Assembly (NCBI GenBank): GCA_003454415.1
Contig: DMKG01000251.1
Coordinates: 19,430 to 26,480, forward strand
Direction of reading: 5' to 3'
From: Alphaproteobacteria bacterium
GTDB lineage: Bacteria > Pseudomonadota > Alphaproteobacteria > UBA11222
DNA: 7,051 bases
Positions within the stretch are counted from its first letter, which is position 1. Every line of letters begins with the position of its first letter. Both the position numbers and the translations under genes were made by a program. Under the pieces are notes generated by a model. The model did not search any database and was not told the origin of the DNA. It saw only the letters and a program-made list of their open reading frames with translations. Positions 1 through 6,464 of the stretch are shown one piece after another.

Positions 1-2
1 AC

Positions 3-551
3 TGGCACAGCCGCCGCCTGCATGTGCCGGGCGCGGCCTCGGGTCTTACGCTTGGGCGGGGTTATGACATGAAGAACCGCACCAATGCGCAGATACGCAA
101 TGATCTTCTGGCCGCGGGCGTGGATGCGGCGCATGCCGCGCTGATCGCACAGGCCAGCGGACTGACCGGGGACAGGGCGGAGGATTTCATTCAGGACAAT
201 GATCTGGAGGATTTTGAAATCACGCCACAGGCGCAACTCAAACTGTTTCAGATTGATTATGACTGGCACGCCAGCGACGCTAGACGGCTGGCGACCAAGC
301 CGGATGTCACCCGCAGATATGGCGCAACCGACTGGGACGCCCTGCATCCGGCGATTCGCGACGTCGTCATTGATCTGCGCTTCCGGGGGGATTATTCGCC
401 CCGCTGCCGCGAAATCCTGCAATCCCATATCGTGGCGAATAATCTGCAAACCTTCGCAGGGCAGATCGGAAAAAAGACCAACTGGCCCAGCGTACCAAAG
501 GACAGATTCGAACGCCGGCGGAACTTCTGTCAGCAGGCGTTGCAGACGTGA
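3..551 (+). CDS. Pesticin/T4-lysozyme-like muramidase, 5' partial
   Basis: This is the C-terminal 182 residues of a peptidoglycan-cleaving muramidase (N-acetylmuramide glycan hydrolase). The frame is open to the window edge and ends at TGA 549-551. The GTG at 24 is in frame but is not the start: the family block before it (Leu-His-x-Pro-Gly-x-Ala-Ser-Gly) is already under way at bases 18-44. The sequence LTLGRGYDM carries Thr (bases 48-50) and Asp (66-68) six residues apart. This is the spacing of catalytic Thr201 and Asp207 in pesticin, and it corresponds to the Thr/Asp pair of T4 lysozyme. The catalytic Glu should lie upstream of the window. The remainder fits the fold: a helical segment with TDWDALHPAIRDVVIDLRF (bases 327-383) and a basic C-terminal helix, DRFERRRNF (501-527). 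Such domains occur in colicin-like toxins, type VI effectors, phage endolysins and spanin-type lysis modules. The missing N-terminus would decide which. The family call is fairly sure; the biological role is open. Confidence 0.8.
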   Translation, partial: WHSRRLHVPGAASGLTLGRGYDMKNRTNAQIRNDLLAAGVDAAHAALIAQASGLTGDRAEDFIQDNDLEDFEITPQAQLKLFQIDYDWHASDARRLATKPDVTRRYGATDWDALHPAIRDVVIDLRFRGDYSPRCREILQSHIVANNLQTFAGQIGKKTNWPSVPKDRFERRRNFCQQALQT

Positions 552-655
552 AGCTTCGGCATGGCCAGGCTGTAGCATGCTGCGTTCATAGAGAATCGCT
601 GAAATTCGCCGGTAAAGTCCCTCACCCTGGTTCCTATCTCCGCGCCGTTTCTTGT

Positions 656-672
656 AAAGGGCCAAGCCCTTT
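656..672. terminator. Candidate bidirectional terminator hairpin
   Basis: AAAGGGC (656-662) and GCCCTTT (666-672) form a perfect 7-bp stem with a 3-base CAA loop. It sits between the convergent muramidase gene (stop at 549-551) and the leftward periplasmic-protein gene, whose TAA (674-672) overlaps the stem. Read rightward, the stem runs into TTTT, a short U-tract. Read leftward, the trailing run is only the TTT of the stem, followed by ACAAG. It is therefore a weak rho-independent terminator at best, more convincing for the rightward gene although it lies 105 bases beyond that stop codon. The rest of 552-655 shows no gene or clear signal. Confidence 0.42.
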
Positions 673-1586
673 TAGAACGTGAAACAGGGCGAGAGCGCCG
701 CGCGCAGCGCATGCGTGGACCCGTTCAGGGAAAGCATGCCTTGATCCTGCCCGGCGATTTGCAGACCTACGGCGCCGGCGCTGGAGAGAGCCGCAGCCAA
801 TCCCTCCGTGCGGGGATCGAGGAGATAGGCCTTTTGTGTAGCAGTTGCCGCCGTTCCCGTGACTTCTATTGTGCGATCGGCAAACGCAAAGGTGAAAACG
901 ATCGAGCGCGCACCGGCTGTTTCTGAGAGCGCAGCCATCATGACGGGGCGGTCACGCAAACAGAGCGCCGAAAGCGCTGTTAAGACGCCGGCTCCCGGTG
1001 CTTCCGCAACGACCGGGCTGCTGCCTGATTGGCGTAACCGCCACACACCCGTCGCGTTGGCGGATGGCGCGCCAGGAGGCGCGGCGGGTCCAGCAGGTGT
1101 TTTCGCGGTTTCATCAAAGCGCATCGCAACCTCACAGCCCAGCGCCCCGGTGCGCGGCGGATCGCATAACTGCCCGTGTAGAAAAACCACGATTTCCGCA
1201 CCGCGCCGTTCCCATCCCTGCGCGCTACCACCCCATCCGACCTCGTAACCCTCCGGTCCCGACAGCCAAACGGTAACGGGGCAACCGGCGGAGCCGCAGA
1301 AGTAACTCCATGCGTTGGCGCACTCCAGACCAGCAAGATCGGTTATGTAATCAGGCGCGCCATCTCCGTTAAGATCAGCCGTTGCCGTCATATAACCGTC
1401 CAGGAGCTTTGGCGCGCCGCCCGCCGTTTTGCAGGACGCGAGGTTTTCCTGGGTGAAGGTCCGGATTTCTGCAGGCGTCTCTGCATGAACGGGTAGCGTT
1501 GCGGACGCAGCCATGCTGAAGGTCAGCAAGAAGTATCCAGGCTTGTACACGGCGCGCCGTGTGCGTGATGATCTTAAGCCACTCAA
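672..1586 (-). CDS. Unrecognised secreted/periplasmic protein, Cys-rich
   Basis: I do not recognise a named family. The 304-residue product has a basic N-terminus (several Arg in residues 5-11), a hydrophobic stretch at 18-34 and a likely signal peptidase I site after VHA35. The mature protein should be periplasmic. A first domain (about 36-160) holds DLNGDGAPDY (71-80), an Asp-rich loop of the DxNxDGxxD type seen in EF-hand-like calcium sites, then a Cys-rich stretch with C89, C97, C102, C141 and C151. An Ala/Pro linker (161-180) leads to a second domain (181-304) with C209 and C301. Eight cysteines in the mature chain allow four disulfides. I chose the TTG start because AGGCGGGG lies just before it. 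An in-frame GTG at 1550-1548 would give a shorter signal peptide but has no ribosome site. The gene follows the membrane-protein gene by 80 bases and is probably transcribed with it; I see no convincing promoter in that gap. Confidence 0.75.
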   Translation of the reverse strand: MSGLRSSRTRRAVYKPGYFLLTFSMAASATLPVHAETPAEIRTFTQENLASCKTAGGAPKLLDGYMTATADLNGDGAPDYITDLAGLECANAWSYFCGSAGCPVTVWLSGPEGYEVGWGGSAQGWERRGAEIVVFLHGQLCDPPRTGALGCEVAMRFDETAKTPAGPAAPPGAPSANATGVWRLRQSGSSPVVAEAPGAGVLTALSALCLRDRPVMMAALSETAGARSIVFTFAFADRTIEVTGTAATATQKAYLLDPRTEGLAAALSSAGAVGLQIAGQDQGMLSLNGSTHALRAALSPCFTF

Positions 1587-1589
1587 TTT

Positions 1590-1597
1590 CCCCGCCT
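1590..1597 (-). promoter_or_regulatory. Ribosome binding site supporting a TTG start
   Basis: AGGCGGGG on the minus strand lies three bases before the TTG at 1586-1584. It is purine-rich with a partial anti-SD match, and its AGG is at a workable distance. It is the main reason for preferring TTG over the downstream GTG at 1550, which is preceded only by GC-rich sequence without a ribosome-site pattern. Confidence 0.45.
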
Positions 1598-1666
1598 GAC
1601 AAAAATTTCTCTGTTAACTCGCCGGTAAAAGAATGTCCTGCTTTCACGTCGGGTCGTGCGCCCTTT

Positions 1667-2491
1667 CTATGCGGTGAGCTTGACCCGCTCAGCATCGATC
1701 GCCCTGCCAATTTCCGCAGCCAGGGCATGCGCGCAATCTTCGGTGAGGCCACCCGCCAGCAGGCGTGACTGGCTTTCCCCATCGGCGCGGACCGTGACCG
1801 CATAGCCGCGCGCCGCCTGCCGCCGCCCCATGTGGCGTCCGGCCATGGAAGAGATCGGAACGCCATTGCGCCCTGGCATAAGGGGGCCGGGATCAACGAC
1901 GAGCCCTCCATGGGTCACGCGCAGGCCGGTCACTGCGGCGAGCGGCACGCTGATGTCGCCGCCCTGCACACCGCGCCCTGTGACCGACACCTTGACAGGC
2001 TTGCGATCACGCGCGCCGGGAAGGACGTAGCTGCAACCGACGCCGATGAACACGAGCGCAACGATATAGAGGCCTAGGAAGCCCCCCGTTGAACGCGCGC
2101 CGACCAGTAACGCATTCAGAAGCAGAACCACAGCGACAGCAAACAGGGGCAGCGCAGGCATGCGCGCCGCCCGCGCGGGCTGCACGTCGAAGAGAAAACC
2201 GCCTGTGGCGGGGTCTTCATGGCGCGTGAAACTGGCGACAGCGGGATTGCGCCATGTGCGCAGGACATTCATGCCATGCCATTTCCACAGCGGCGCTGCG
2301 ACCGCCGCGCCTACCAGCGCCAGGCGTATGAATGACCCTGCGCTCACGCCCGGCAGCGCCCCCAGGGACAACGCCACGCCGACCGTGTTGAACAGCAGAA
2401 AGGCCGCGCCAGCCCAGATTAAAAGGCGTAGCCACAGGGGGCGTTTGCCTGTCTGCGTGTCCGGTTGCCCGGCAGTCGTGTTCGATCCCAA
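1667..2491 (-). CDS. Unrecognised membrane protein, four predicted helices
   Basis: The 274-residue product is not one I can name. A polar N-terminus (1-18) precedes four hydrophobic segments at about 19-43, 50-69, 113-132 and 138-157. A soluble C-terminal part (about 160-274) follows, ending in an Ala-rich helix (250-270). The soluble part alternates short hydrophobic strands and Gly turns (KVSVTGRGV, SVPLAAVTGLRVTHGGLVV), a pattern like bacterial PH-like domains, but this is only a resemblance. Positive-inside considerations (Arg-rich 105-110 and 161-167) suggest a cytoplasmic C-terminus. The only usable start is TTG 2491-2489: an in-frame TGA lies five codons upstream, and the next in-frame Met is residue 74, inside the protein. 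GGAA seven bases upstream supports the TTG. The gene lies 116 bases after yhhJ with its own candidate promoter, and precedes the periplasmic-protein gene. A shared envelope role for these two is inference. Confidence 0.75.
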   Translation of the reverse strand: MGSNTTAGQPDTQTGKRPLWLRLLIWAGAAFLLFNTVGVALSLGALPGVSAGSFIRLALVGAAVAAPLWKWHGMNVLRTWRNPAVASFTRHEDPATGGFLFDVQPARAARMPALPLFAVAVVLLLNALLVGARSTGGFLGLYIVALVFIGVGCSYVLPGARDRKPVKVSVTGRGVQGGDISVPLAAVTGLRVTHGGLVVDPGPLMPGRNGVPISSMAGRHMGRRQAARGYAVTVRADGESQSRLLAGGLTEDCAHALAAEIGRAIDAERVKLTA

Positions 2492-2498
2492 TTGACTG

Positions 2499-2502
2499 TT
2501 CC
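2499..2502 (-). promoter_or_regulatory. Ribosome binding site supporting a TTG start
   Basis: GGAA on the minus strand is separated by seven bases from TTG 2491-2489. Together with the in-frame TGA just upstream, it fixes this TTG as the likely initiation codon of the four-helix membrane protein. Two ATG codons close by (2508-2503) are in a different frame. Confidence 0.45.
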
Positions 2503-2530
2503 ATCATGTGCATGAAAACAAACGACGGGC

Positions 2531-2559
2531 ATTTAAGTCCAAAACCGGATGAGTAACAA
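2531..2559 (-). promoter_or_regulatory. Candidate sigma70 promoter for the membrane-protein gene
   Basis: On the minus strand TTGTTA (2559-2554) and TTAAAT (2536-2531) are 17 bases apart, each matching four of six consensus bases. The site is in the AT-richer 116-base gap after yhhJ. It would start transcription about 30-35 bases before the TTG at 2491. No terminator hairpin is visible after the yhhJ stop, so read-through from the export operon is also possible. Confidence 0.4.
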
Positions 2560-2607
2560 GAGGCAAACTTCATCTTGGGGCTGATCGAAAGCAGAAGATA
2601 CGATGCT

Positions 2608-3729
2608 CTAAGCCATCTCGCCGATGGTGCGGCGGAAGCGCGCCAAAGAGAGACTGAACAGGATGACGCCGATAACCGCGATCTTGATGAATTCGGGCCA
2701 TACCACCTCCAGCCCGGCGCCGCGGTAAAGCACCGCCTGCGACAGCATGACGAAATGCGTATTAGGCGCCGCCTGCATGAGCAACTGAATGGCCGCAGGC
2801 ATACTTTCGCGCGGGCTCGTCCCCCCCGAAAGGATCTCCAGCGGCAGCAGCACCAGAAGCAGCAGCATGCCGAATTGGGGCATGGACCGGGAGACCGTGC
2901 CCAGAAAAATTCCCATGGAAGTGGTGGCGAACAGCAGCAGCAGGGCTCCAGAAAGAAACAGCAGCCGCGAGCCGGCAAGGGGCACTTCCAATACTCCCTG
3001 GATGACAAAGAACAGCGACGCGGCGCTCGCCGTCAGAACCACAAGCGCCATAGCCGCCACCTTGCTCGTCATGATTTCAAACGGAGTCACGGGCATCACC
3101 AGCAGATGTTCAACGGTGCCATGCTCGCGCTCACGGATCAGCGCAGCCCCGGTAAGAATGATGGATAGTAAGGTGATGCTGTTCACCAGTTCCATCACCG
3201 AACCAAACCAGGCTTCGTTGAGTTCCGGATTGAACCGCGCCCGGATGACCAGATCTGCCGGCGGCGGCGCTGTCCTGCGATGGCCTTGCACGAACTCCCG
3301 CACTTCAGCAGCAGTGATGGCCTGTACATAACCGCTTCCGGCAAATGCCTGACTCATACGGGTGGCGTCCACATTCAGTTGCAGGGTGGGCATGTGTCCG
3401 GCCATTACATCGCGCTGGAAGTCAGGGGGAATGTTCAGGGCGAAGGTCGCGAGCCCCGCATCCATGCGGGCGTCCATCCCGGCCTGATCGATCATGACAG
3501 GGGTAACGAAATAGGGAGGATAGAAGGCGCTGATGATGCGCGCGGAAAGAGGCGAGCGGTCTTCGTCCACTATGGCTATTGGAGCCCTGTTGAGGGTTTG
3601 GGGCAAGGCTTTGGCCGCAGCGTAAATGGCGAAGGAAAAGGCGTAGAAAATCAGCGCCAGCATAATGGAATCCTGCGCGAGGCTGCGCAGTTCCTTGATC
3701 CCGAGGTAAAGAATATTGGCGGGACGCAT
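2608..3729 (-). CDS. yhhJ: YhhJ, ABC-2 type inner-membrane permease
   Basis: This is an inner-membrane permease subunit of the YhiI-RbbA-YhhJ exporter. The 373 residues match the length I recall for E. coli YhhJ (about 375) and several of its blocks: the N-terminal NILYLGIKELRSL (5-17), INIPP-like LNIPPDFQRDV (98-108), NVDATRMSQAF (119-129), RFNPEL (165-170), REREHGTVEHLLVMPVTPFE (199-218) and SGGTSPRESMP (301-311). The topology is typical of ABC-2 permeases: one helix at about 21-40, a large periplasmic domain (about 41-177), then five helices near 178-198, 224-245, 255-278, 286-302 and 346-363. It has no ATPase domain, so it should pair with the permease half of RbbA and use its two ATPase domains. 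The ATG start lies 2 bases after the rbbA TAG, with a strong AGGAGAG site inside the rbbA end, so the two are co-translated. The exported substrate is unknown. Confidence 0.93.
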   Translation of the reverse strand: MRPANILYLGIKELRSLAQDSIMLALIFYAFSFAIYAAAKALPQTLNRAPIAIVDEDRSPLSARIISAFYPPYFVTPVMIDQAGMDARMDAGLATFALNIPPDFQRDVMAGHMPTLQLNVDATRMSQAFAGSGYVQAITAAEVREFVQGHRRTAPPPADLVIRARFNPELNEAWFGSVMELVNSITLLSIILTGAALIREREHGTVEHLLVMPVTPFEIMTSKVAAMALVVLTASAASLFFVIQGVLEVPLAGSRLLFLSGALLLLFATTSMGIFLGTVSRSMPQFGMLLLLVLLPLEILSGGTSPRESMPAAIQLLMQAAPNTHFVMLSQAVLYRGAGLEVVWPEFIKIAVIGVILFSLSLARFRRTIGEMA

Positions 3730-3731
3730 AT

Positions 3732-6464
3732 CTATCTCTCCTGCTTTTGCAGCAGCAGGGCGCCCAATGCTATCAACACCGGGGCGGCAATCAGTAAGGG
3801 GATGAAGGCCGAATACAGATCGGAAAACTCCAGCGCCTTCGAAAATGTTCCGCGCGATATGATGATGAAATAGGTAGTGGGGTAAATATTACCGATTATC
3901 CTTCCCGCCCCCTCCAGCGATGACACTGGATCGATCATTCCTGAAAAACCCACGGCTGGAAGGATGGTCAGCACCGCCGTCCCAAAGATCGCCGCAATCT
4001 GGCTGCGCATGAAGCTGGAAATCAGCAATCCCATGGCCGTGGATGAAATCACATAGAGCAGGGCCCCCGCCGTCAGCGCCAGGAAACTGCCCTTTAGGGG
4101 AACCCCGAAAACCGTGACTGCAAGCAGAGTAAGCAGAAGAAAATTCAACATGCCCAGAACCACATAGGGAAATTGCTTGCCCATCAGAAATTCCAGCCGG
4201 GTCACGGGCGTGACGTAAAGATTGATGATGGAGCCCAGTTCTTTCTCACGCACCACGCTTAGCGCAGCCAGCATTGCGGGGATGAGCAGCAGGAGCAGCG
4301 GGATGACCGCTGGCGCCATCGCCACCAGACTTTTGATGTCCGGGTTGTAACGGAAACGCGTCTCGATGTTCAGGGAATTGGTCTGGGGGCGCCGGCCCGC
4401 CAGCCAGTGCATGTGAATGCCCTGGACGTAACCCTGTATGGTCTCTGCGCGCTGTGGCATGGACCCATCGATCCATGCGCCGATCTGCACCGGATCGCCG
4501 CGCGCCAGATCGCGGCCAAATCCAGGCGGGATCTCAATCGCTAGCCCTATTTCGCCAGCCCGCATGCGCCGGTCCAGTTCATCATAACTGGTGATGGGGG
4601 CGCGTTCGATAAAATAGCGGGAGCCGGAAATATTCAGCACATAATCCCGGCTGGCGGCGGTCTTGTCGCGGTCAAGTACGGCGAAGGTCAGATCCTCCAC
4701 ATCCAGATTTACGCCATAGCCCACGACAAACATCAGGATGAGACTGCCCAGCAAAGCCAGCGTCAGACGGATCGGATCACGCCGCAATTCCATGCTTTCG
4801 CGCCGGGAATAACTGAACATGCGACGGATATCAAACCGCCGCCGGGTCCCTCTGGACGCAACCGGCCGCCCCATCGGCGCAGAGTCCTCGACAGACGCCT
4901 CCGGCGTCCCGGTTTTTTCTTCCTTTGACGCCTCTTCCAGATGACCGATAAAGGCGTCTTCCAGATTCTGCGCGCCGCGTTGGGCGATCACCCCTGCCGG
5001 CGTGTCGCAGGCCAGAACGCGTCCCGCATGCATCAGCGCAATTCGGTCACAGCGTTCCGCTTCGTTCATGAAATGGGTCGAAATGAAGATCGTCACCCCA
5101 TCGCGCCGGGCCAGGTCGATCATGATCCGCCAGAAGGCGTCACGCGCCACCGGATCGACACCCGAGGTGGGTTCATCCAGAATCAGAACCTCCGGCGCAT
5201 GAATCATCGCGACAGCCAGGGATAGACGCTGGCGCTGGCCCAGCGGCAGCGCTGCGGGCAGCAGGTCTGCGACCCTCGCCAGATCAAAGCGGTCCAGCAT
5301 TTCATCCACCCTTGCGGGGATCGTGTCCGGTTTCAGGCGGAACAGTCGCGCATGCAGAATAAGGTTTTGCCGCACCGATAATTCCGAATACAGAGAGAAG
5401 CTCTGGGACATGTAGCCGATGCGCCGGCGGGTTTCGATATCGCGCGCGCGCATCGGCTGACCAAACAGATGCGCCGTCCCCTCGCTTGCAGGCAGCAGAC
5501 CCGTCAGCATTTTCATGGTGGTCGTCTTGCCGCAGCCATTGGAGCCGATGAAACCGAAGATCTCCCCATGAAATATCCGGAAACTCACGTGATCGACGGC
5601 CGTAAAATCGCCGAACCGTAAGGTCAGGTCTCTGGCCTCGATCGCGATGCGTTCCTCACCGGGCGGGCGCGGCGGCACGGTCACAGATCTGTGACCGCGG
5701 CGCTTTTCTTCCGGCAGCAAGGCGATGAACGCCGCCTCCAGAGTGTCCGCGCCGGTTGCGTTCAGCAGTTCCTGCGGCGCGCCATGGGCCAGCACGCGGC
5801 CCGCATCCATGGCGGCCAGCCAGTCAAAACCCGCCGCCTCGTCCATATAGGCGGTGGCGATCAGCACGCTCATGCCAGGGCGCGAGGCGCGGATGCGTTC
5901 GATCAGTTCCCAGAACTGGTGCCGCGACAGCGGATCGACCCCCGTGGTGGGTTCATCCAGCACCAGCAGATCCGGATCATGGATCAGGGCGCAGCACAAT
6001 CCCAGCTTCTGCTTCATCCCCCCCGACAGTTTGCCTGCCGGGCGTTCCGCAAACGCGCTGAGCCCGGTAGCCTTCAGCAGATCCGCAATGCGGCGGCGGC
6101 GCTCCGCCGCATCATGCCCGAACAGACGGCCAAAAAAATCCACGTTTTCATAAACCGACAGACGTGAGTAAAGATTTTTTCCCAGCCCCTGCGGCATATA
6201 GGCGATGCGTGGACACATGCGCCGCCGGTGCGCGGCGCTGGCCATATCGCCGCCCAGCACTTCTATCTGTCCTGTCTGGATGGCGCGCGCGCCGGCGACC
6301 AGCGCCAGCAGACTGGACTTGCCTACGCCATCGGGGCCTATCAGTCCGGCCATGCAACCGGACGGTATCTCCAGACTGACGGCCTCGAGCGCAGACCTGC
6401 CGCCATAGTGTAACGAGACGTCATTCAGACGGGCGGCGGGAGCGGCGCCCGTTGCCGTGCTCAT
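3732..6464 (-). CDS. rbbA: RbbA, double-ATPase/ABC-2 permease fusion
   Basis: The 910 residues carry two ATP-binding domains and an ABC-2 permease, the layout and length of E. coli RbbA. NBD1 (about 10-245): Walker A GPDGVGKS (43-50), signature LSGGM (146-150), Walker B LLVLDE (166-171); the H-loop position is Ala205 (TAYMDEA). NBD2 (about 273-508): Walker A GSNGCGKT (307-314), signature-position LPLGQ (406-410), Walker B VLILDE (426-431), H-loop His464 (STHFMNEAE). A charged linker (509-545) leads to helix 564-586, a periplasmic domain (587-712) and five helices near 713-737, 764-787, 793-815, 822-845 and 882-905. RbbA was named in E. coli as a ribosome-associated ATPase. Its fused permease and its position between an HlyD adaptor and a second permease argue for an export pump; the two views are not reconciled by sequence. 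The ATG start overlaps the yhiI stop (ATGA) with only a weak ribosome site, so translation is probably coupled. Confidence 0.94.
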   Translation of the reverse strand: MSTATGAAPAARLNDVSLHYGGRSALEAVSLEIPSGCMAGLIGPDGVGKSSLLALVAGARAIQTGQIEVLGGDMASAAHRRRMCPRIAYMPQGLGKNLYSRLSVYENVDFFGRLFGHDAAERRRRIADLLKATGLSAFAERPAGKLSGGMKQKLGLCCALIHDPDLLVLDEPTTGVDPLSRHQFWELIERIRASRPGMSVLIATAYMDEAAGFDWLAAMDAGRVLAHGAPQELLNATGADTLEAAFIALLPEEKRRGHRSVTVPPRPPGEERIAIEARDLTLRFGDFTAVDHVSFRIFHGEIFGFIGSNGCGKTTTMKMLTGLLPASEGTAHLFGQPMRARDIETRRRIGYMSQSFSLYSELSVRQNLILHARLFRLKPDTIPARVDEMLDRFDLARVADLLPAALPLGQRQRLSLAVAMIHAPEVLILDEPTSGVDPVARDAFWRIMIDLARRDGVTIFISTHFMNEAERCDRIALMHAGRVLACDTPAGVIAQRGAQNLEDAFIGHLEEASKEEKTGTPEASVEDSAPMGRPVASRGTRRRFDIRRMFSYSRRESMELRRDPIRLTLALLGSLILMFVVGYGVNLDVEDLTFAVLDRDKTAASRDYVLNISGSRYFIERAPITSYDELDRRMRAGEIGLAIEIPPGFGRDLARGDPVQIGAWIDGSMPQRAETIQGYVQGIHMHWLAGRRPQTNSLNIETRFRYNPDIKSLVAMAPAVIPLLLLLIPAMLAALSVVREKELGSIINLYVTPVTRLEFLMGKQFPYVVLGMLNFLLLTLLAVTVFGVPLKGSFLALTAGALLYVISSTAMGLLISSFMRSQIAAIFGTAVLTILPAVGFSGMIDPVSSLEGAGRIIGNIYPTTYFIIISRGTFSKALEFSDLYSAFIPLLIAAPVLIALGALLLQKQER
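3736..3742 (-). promoter_or_regulatory. yhhJ ribosome binding site within rbbA end
   Basis: AGGAGAG on the minus strand lies six bases before the yhhJ ATG (3729-3727) and overlaps the last codons of rbbA. It is the strongest Shine-Dalgarno sequence in the window. It lets the permease be translated efficiently from the polycistronic message, directly after RbbA terminates. Confidence 0.7.
5678..5697. repeat. Perfect 20-bp palindrome in the rbbA linker
   Basis: CGGTCACAGATCTGTGACCG reads the same on both strands, with its centre between 5687 and 5688. It lies in the rbbA segment coding for residues about 256-262, in the presumably tolerant linker between the two ATPase domains. Its inner part is TCACA-N4-TGTGA, the half-sites of CRP-like regulators but facing the opposite way and with a shorter spacer, so it is not a CRP consensus site. 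It could bind a dimeric regulator, form a hairpin in the mRNA, or be chance. Confidence 0.6.

Noticed and set aside
24..26. GTG as start of the muramidase
   Set aside because: The family-conserved block begins upstream of it, the frame is open to base 3, and the catalytic Glu must lie further upstream.
559..580. GCATG...CATGC inverted repeat just after the muramidase stop
   Set aside because: It has only a 5-bp stem with a 12-base loop and no T-run, so it is weaker than the hairpin at 656-672.
1587..1666. Promoter in the 80-base gap before the periplasmic-protein gene
   Set aside because: TTAACA and AATTTT offer some AT-richness, but no -35/-10 pair with 16-18 base spacing is convincing.
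2217..3008. Long minus-strand open frame of 263 codons with an ATG-ATG around 2508-2503
   Set aside because: It overlaps yhhJ and the membrane-protein gene in another frame. Its translation is Cys/Arg/Ser-rich and biased, as expected for a shadow frame in GC-rich DNA, while both overlapped frames give coherent proteins.
2575..3168. Plus-strand open frames antisense to yhhJ (also 3280-3873) and to rbbA (5691-6167)
   Set aside because: Their products are low-complexity, rich in His/Gln/Arg, without domains. They lie opposite strongly conserved genes.
5681..5694. CRP-like operator within the palindrome
   Set aside because: The TCACA and TGTGA half-sites are in the reverse order to the CRP consensus and only four bases apart, so CRP binding is not supported.
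6018..6024. Runs of seven C (seven G in the coding strand) in rbbA, and again at 2821-2827 in yhhJ, as possible slippage sites
   Set aside because: Both simply encode Ser-Gly-Gly in conserved motifs, both frames are intact, and seven bases is short for phase variation.
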